DNA from: CAYMAI01 sp964388445
GTDB lineage: Bacteria > 4484-113 > JAGGVC01
Direction of reading: 5' to 3'
DNA length: 64,000 nt
NCBI GenBank assembly: GCA_964388445.1
Contig: CAYMAI010000006.1
Coordinates: 1-64,000 of the forward strand
Made by a program: the position numbers and the translations under genes. How positions within the stretch are numbered: position 1 is the first letter of the stretch; each line of letters opens with the position of its first letter. Of this stretch, positions 61,477-64,000 are shown one piece after another. Below the pieces are notes generated by a model that was given only the letters and a program-made list of their open reading frames with translations, ran no database searches and was not told where the DNA came from.

Positions 61477-61492
61477 CTGACCGGCTGGTCAG
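61477..61492. promoter_or_regulatory. Palindromic TetR operator
   Basis: CTGACC (61477-61482), GGCT, GGTCAG (61487-61492): perfect 6-bp arms, 40 bases before the TetR start. It is the only strong palindrome in this promoter region. Confidence 0.7.
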
Positions 61493-61626
61493 CAGAAGTT
61501 AATACTAGCATTACCACGAAAACGGCGGGTTTTCCACCGCAGTTACGGGGATTTCCCGAAATTGTTAAAGCCGTCACAAAATCCGGCTCATTTACTTCGT
61601 TGCCGCCTTTCAGGAAATGCCTAAGG

Positions 61627-62676
61627 TCATTCTTCGCCCGGCAAAAATCGCAGGTCTTCGAAGTTGATTTCGGTTCTAGATTCCGAAGTAACTTTGTAGT
61701 AACCTTCGGTGTAGTGCAGATTGACAAGCCCGGACAGAATGTTCATTCCCTCGCCGGATATTTCCACCCCGCCGGACAGCGTCATTTTGCCGGATTTTTC
61801 CGCCATTTCGAGCGCATCGCAAACGAATTCGCCGCGCTCGCCGCTTTCCGCAATAAACCAGCCGCGCACGCGCAAGCCCGAGCGGGAGTGCATCGACAAA
61901 ATATTTTCGCCCGCGTGGGAGGCGAATTCGATTTCCGGCGCGGATATTTCTGCGTTGCCCGTTGAAATCGTCACATTTTCCGCGGCGCCTTGGGCGGGAA
62001 ATTGGCCGTCTTCGATAATGCCGAAGAGGTTTTCCCCGGCGAGTTCGGCGATTCGGCCGTGAAAGGGATTTTCCATGTCCGCAATGAACGTCAGCGGCAA
62101 TTCCCCGGAGAACTCACCTTCGATTTGGATAAATCCGGTGTCGGGGAAATAAAACAGCTCGCCGCACTCGATTTTCGCGTCGCGTTCGGCAGCCAGCGAT
62201 ACGCCGCCCGAAAACGCGAGTTTGGAACCTGGGCGTCCCGCGCCGAAGAACGTCGCGACATTCGAAGCGATAGCGAGTTTCGGGTCTTGCGACTCGATTC
62301 TGACGGCGCCTTCCGCGACCAAAATTCCGGCGTCTTCGTCGTATTTCAAAGAACGGCAAAAAATCGTGCGGTCTTCGAAATCCGCACGGACGGCGCCGCT
62401 CAGTTCGAACGAGAGCGGCGGCCGGACGAGCCTGGCTTTTTCGGCGGTTGCTTTGATGCCGCCGCCCCAGGAGATTGCAATTCCGCCTTTTCCCTCGCCG
62501 GTTACGCGGCCCGATTCGTATTCCCAAATCCAGTCGCCGCCCGTAATCCGCACCGGCGCGTCGGGCCTTTCGAACTCCAATGATTGCGCAGAAAACGCTG
62601 GCCGCACGGCGGCCGCATAAAGCAGTGCAAATGCTGAAATTGCGAAAAAAGCCCGGCTATTCGTAAAGAAGCACAT
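61627..62676 (-). CDS. Exported OstA/LptA-like protein
   Basis: 349 residues with a signal peptide. Repeated strand pairs of the OstA/LptA type (GGDWIWEYESGRVTGEGKGGIAISW, ATAEKARLV, ADFEDRTIFCRSLKYDEDAGILVAEGAVRIE, and MTLSGGVEISGEGMNILSGLVNLHY) suggest a beta-jellyroll that carries lipopolysaccharide across the periplasm, or binds other lipid. It is longer than LptA (about 185). With LptD at 42302-45085 it hints at an Lpt system. It overlaps the NYN gene by 20 bases. Confidence 0.75.
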   Translation of the reverse strand: MCFFTNSRAFFAISAFALLYAAAVRPAFSAQSLEFERPDAPVRITGGDWIWEYESGRVTGEGKGGIAISWGGGIKATAEKARLVRPPLSFELSGAVRADFEDRTIFCRSLKYDEDAGILVAEGAVRIESQDPKLAIASNVATFFGAGRPGSKLAFSGGVSLAAERDAKIECGELFYFPDTGFIQIEGEFSGELPLTFIADMENPFHGRIAELAGENLFGIIEDGQFPAQGAAENVTISTGNAEISAPEIEFASHAGENILSMHSRSGLRVRGWFIAESGERGEFVCDALEMAEKSGKMTLSGGVEISGEGMNILSGLVNLHYTEGYYKVTSESRTEINFEDLRFLPGEE

Positions 62677-63202
62677 CGCTGTTGAGCGCGGTGAACTCGC
62701 TAGCCGCGCGTTTCAACTCTTCCGAGGTGTTCATCGGAAAGCCGTATACTTCCACGCGCACGCCGCGGGATTCGAGAGTGTAAACGAGCGGCGTGAAATC
62801 GCCGTCGCCGGTGACGAGCGAGATGACGTCGACGCGATCCGCAAGCGTCATGCTATCGATGGCAATGCCCATATCCCAATCGCCTTTGAGCGAGCCGTCC
62901 TGCCGCGGCCGCAGTTCCTTCGCTTTCACTTCGAACCCGTTTAGTTTTAGAAAACTGATAAAACTCGATTGGTCCACTTCGCCCGCTTGAATGACGTAGG
63001 CGATAGCCCGAATCATCGTCCTGCCGTTGACGATGAATCCCAAAAGCTTTGCAAAATCGATTTTCCTGTTGTACTGGTGTTTGGCCGAGTAGAACATGTT
63101 CTGCACGTCTATGAGTATCGCGACGCGCTGTCCCGAAAGAATGTCCCAGCCTTCGGTTTCCTGCTCGAATTCCTGTTCGATTGTCTTTTCCTCCTTCAAC
63201 AT
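62657..63202 (-). CDS. NYN-domain protein, LabA/DUF88 type
   Basis: 181 residues: a PIN-like NYN fold with the acidic sites LIDVQNMFY (Asp-x-Gln-Asn), DWDMGIAIDSM and VTGDGDFTPLV. Proteins of this kind are ribonucleases or nucleic-acid binders. The gene overlaps the CtpA gene by 7 bases and the OstA-like gene by 20 bases, so it lies in the middle of an operon of exported proteins. No clear link in function is known. Confidence 0.85.
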   Translation of the reverse strand: MLKEEKTIEQEFEQETEGWDILSGQRVAILIDVQNMFYSAKHQYNRKIDFAKLLGFIVNGRTMIRAIAYVIQAGEVDQSSFISFLKLNGFEVKAKELRPRQDGSLKGDWDMGIAIDSMTLADRVDVISLVTGDGDFTPLVYTLESRGVRVEVYGFPMNTSEELKRAASEFTALNSDVLLYE

Positions 63203-64000
63203 ACGACTCCAACAATAAAAGATATTTCGCCGTCCGGCGATACGGGCGCGGCGCTTGCGCCTTCTTCGCCACCGTTACCAGCTTCGCCGCCGCTTTCCGG
63301 TGATTCAGGCGCGCCCGACTGGCCGCCATCGGCGTCCGGCGCCGGCTCCGCGCTTTTTTCTTCCGCCGTGGCGATAGCGGCGTCCCGGCTTTTAACGCCT
63401 TCGCCGAAAACGGCGTCGAATCGGCCGGATACGCGCTCGAGAACGATGTCGCGGTCCGTTATTTTGTCGAATATTCCGGTGCGATAGTTCATCAATTTCG
63501 TGCGGAGCGCGTCCATTTCGGCTTCCATGCGTGCAATTTCCGGCACTTCACGCTTCAAATCTTCATAGGTGAATTTGACGTCAGGCTCGATGCCCCCTTC
63601 GCCGTCGATGTCGTGTCCCGCCGGAGTAAAGTATTTCGCAACGGTTAGCACAAGCGCGATTTCCTTGTCGCGATTAGAAATCTCGATAATTTCCTGCACT
63701 TTTCCTTTGCCGAAAGTTTTATCGCCCACGAGAATGGCCCGTTTGTGGTCGCGAAGCGCGCCGGCGAGAATTTCGCTTGCGCTCGCGCTTCCGCCGTCCA
63801 CCAAAATTACGACGGGTATTTCATAACGTTTGCCGTTTGGAACGCGGCGCGATTCCGCGCGCTTCGCTTCGCCTTCTTTGATTCTGTACACCAGCGTGGT
63901 TACGATTTCGCCGTCGGGAAGAAACATGCTCGCCGTATCGACCGCATTTTCGAGAGTGCCGCCGCCGTTGCCGCGAAGGTCGAGAATGAGCTTTTTCATA
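63196..64000 (-). CDS. S41 carboxyl-terminal processing protease, partial
   Basis: The first part of the gene lies past the window end. The visible 267 residues hold the catalytic Ser in GGSASASEI and the Lys in GDKTFGKGKVQ, preceded by LILDLRGNGGG, so it is an S41 Ctp/Prc-type protease that cuts or trims exported proteins. The last 60 or so residues are a Gly/Ser/Glu/Pro-rich tail. The PDZ domain must be upstream. Confidence 0.9.
   Translation of the reverse strand, partial: MKKLILDLRGNGGGTLENAVDTASMFLPDGEIVTTLVYRIKEGEAKRAESRRVPNGKRYEIPVVILVDGGSASASEILAGALRDHKRAILVGDKTFGKGKVQEIIEISNRDKEIALVLTVAKYFTPAGHDIDGEGGIEPDVKFTYEDLKREVPEIARMEAEMDALRTKLMNYRTGIFDKITDRDIVLERVSGRFDAVFGEGVKSRDAAIATAEEKSAEPAPDADGGQSGAPESPESGGEAGNGGEEGASAAPVSPDGEISFIVGVVC

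Overview
The window reads as chromosome of a GC-rich, free-living diderm (Gram-negative type) bacterium. LptD and an LptA-like protein, a complete TetR-controlled RND/TolC efflux set, Tat genes, an HtrA protease and many lipobox proteins point to an outer membrane. Heme A synthesis genes (ctaA/ctaB) and several c-type cytochromes point to respiration, probably including oxygen. Nothing in the sequence fixes the phylum. I saw no rRNA, tRNA, CRISPR array, intact insertion sequence or phage.

Layout. 1-4160 is an AT-richer tandem duplication: each copy carries a small membrane protein gene, a lipoprotein gene and the 3' end of aspS, and the two copies are separated by a broken DUF1801-like gene. 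Full aspS follows (3983-5902). 6.1-8.6 kb holds a lipoprotein, cobO and a 1.1 kb gene-free stretch with REP-like GTAG hairpins. 8.6-11.6 kb holds a ferredoxin, an htrA / ECF sigma / anti-sigma-like operon and a cytochrome. 11.7-17.9 kb holds lon, an FmdB-type zinc ribbon, a degenerate GGDEF protein coupled to an SLH-like protein, rdgB and an orphan DNA methylase. 18-21 kb has two tetraheme cytochromes flanking an ABC exporter. 21.2-27.6 kb has purE-purB, a divergent DHH protein, a ROK kinase, an interrupted gene and a DUF4258/YgiT toxin-antitoxin-like pair. 27.6-34.3 kb has an SDR/DUF2867 protein, mnmE, DUF3179, ctaB and ctaA. 34.4-41.4 kb is a complete phosphate module, phoB-phoR-pstS-pstC-pstA-pstB-phoU, with matching Pho-box-like repeats before phoB and pstS. 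41.4-64 kb holds DUF6448, lptD, pcm, a group 2 sigma factor, tatBC, a znuCB-like transporter, pspA, an inactive/active M16 pair, the RND efflux operon and an LptA-like / NYN / CtpA cluster cut by the window end.

The most notable signals are: (1) an 11-bp tandem repeat inside the signal-peptide coding region of the duplicated lipoprotein genes, in frame in one copy and out of frame in the other, which looks like a phase-variation switch; (2) adenylosuccinate lyase with a roughly 180-residue basic tail carrying AT-hook-like motifs; (3) recurrent TATAAT boxes 6-7 nt upstream of start codons that lack a Shine-Dalgarno, i.e. leaderless genes; (4) a GGDEF protein with a lost active site but an intact RxxD c-di-GMP I-site; (5) shared Pho-box-like operators; and (6) a REP-like hairpin cluster.
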